The translations under genes were made by a program, and so were the position numbers. Below are positions 29,543 to 29,587 of a stretch of DNA of 29,587 nucleotides, one piece after another. The stretch's first letter is position 1. Each line of letters begins with the position of its first letter. This stretch comes from a virus. The notes beneath the pieces are model-generated. The model did no database searches. It was not told the DNA's origin and saw only the letters and a program-made list of their open reading frames with translations. The stretch covers positions 1-29,587 of IMG/VR virus record IMGVR_UViG_3300025086_000153. One strand, written 5' to 3'.

Positions 29543-29587
29543 TCAGAAAGGATTAGCTAGGTCGTCGTTGCCTACTGAACTGTTGTC
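29543..29587 (-). CDS. C-terminal end of a probable single-stranded DNA-binding protein
   Basis: Fourteen codons and a TGA are visible on the minus strand, reading SSVGNDDLANPF at the end; the rest is beyond the right edge. An acidic stretch ending in Asn/Pro-Phe is the hallmark of SSB tails, which recruit partner enzymes. The gene stops eight bases before the exonuclease starts, which fits a recombination operon. With only the tail seen, this remains tentative. Confidence 0.4.
   Translation of the reverse strand, partial: DNSSVGNDDLANPF

Noticed and set aside
1-29587. tRNA genes
   Set aside because: I saw no cloverleaf-compatible segment with a T-loop GTTCGAATC-type core and matching acceptor arms; a tRNAscan search would be decisive.

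Overview
The window looks like an internal part of the genome of a lytic tailed phage of marine picocyanobacteria (cyanophage, Caudoviricetes). The reasons are the densely packed and overlapping small genes, the frequent GTG/TTG starts with weak Shine-Dalgarno sites, a ThyX of the cyanophage type, fibre proteins full of 'ASGNAAL' repeats, and a set of tiny lysine-rich proteins of kinds I know from cyanophages. I see no integrase, tRNA, rRNA, IS element or CRISPR array. I cannot assign morphology or genus from this window.

Layout. (1) 1-1683, rightward: the end of a virion module, with a GH104 lysozyme-like protein cut by the left edge, a coiled-coil protein and a small protein. (2) 1643-4776, leftward: a compact cassette of seven genes. 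They include a degenerate Dam-like methyltransferase fold, two helix-turn-helix proteins, and a His-Cys-box nuclease fold fused to an HTH that seems to have lost its catalytic residues. A 253-base divergent control region (4777-5029) separates it from a rightward gene with a winged-helix-like C-terminus (5030-5758), which ends at a clear UUCG-loop terminator. (3) 5846-17457, rightward: a large adhesion or tail-fibre module. It holds three paralogous ~615-residue fibres, two of which carry seven-unit beta-propellers, plus a tail-assembly-chaperone-like gene. (4) 17538-20604: a free-standing HNH nuclease, a tiny antisense membrane protein, a run of very basic small proteins with a cysteine-rich (HiPIP-like) protein among them, one solitary leftward gene, and a small beta protein. 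(5) 20656-23430: lysis, with a membrane protein (candidate holin) and a two-enzyme endolysin (GH24 muramidase plus C39-like peptidase), then small proteins. (6) 23460-25354: thyX and a region with a recombination scar, where a second thyX 3' end abuts a second 5' end of the neighbouring leftward gene. (7) 25379-29587, leftward: replication and recombination, with a probable SSB tail at the right edge, a PD-(D/E)XK exonuclease, a primase-helicase of D5 type and a membrane-anchored winged-helix protein.

How it fits together. Leftward replication genes copy and process DNA, and ThyX supplies dTMP. The rightward fibre module would determine host range, and the holin/endolysin pair would end the infection. 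The leftward 1.6-4.8 kb cassette is the least explained part. It is a divergent, operon-like block of DNA-binding proteins in which two enzyme folds look catalytically disarmed, and it is my best candidate for an undescribed regulatory or host-takeover system. No stretch longer than 300 bases lacks a gene; the longest gap is 4777-5029.
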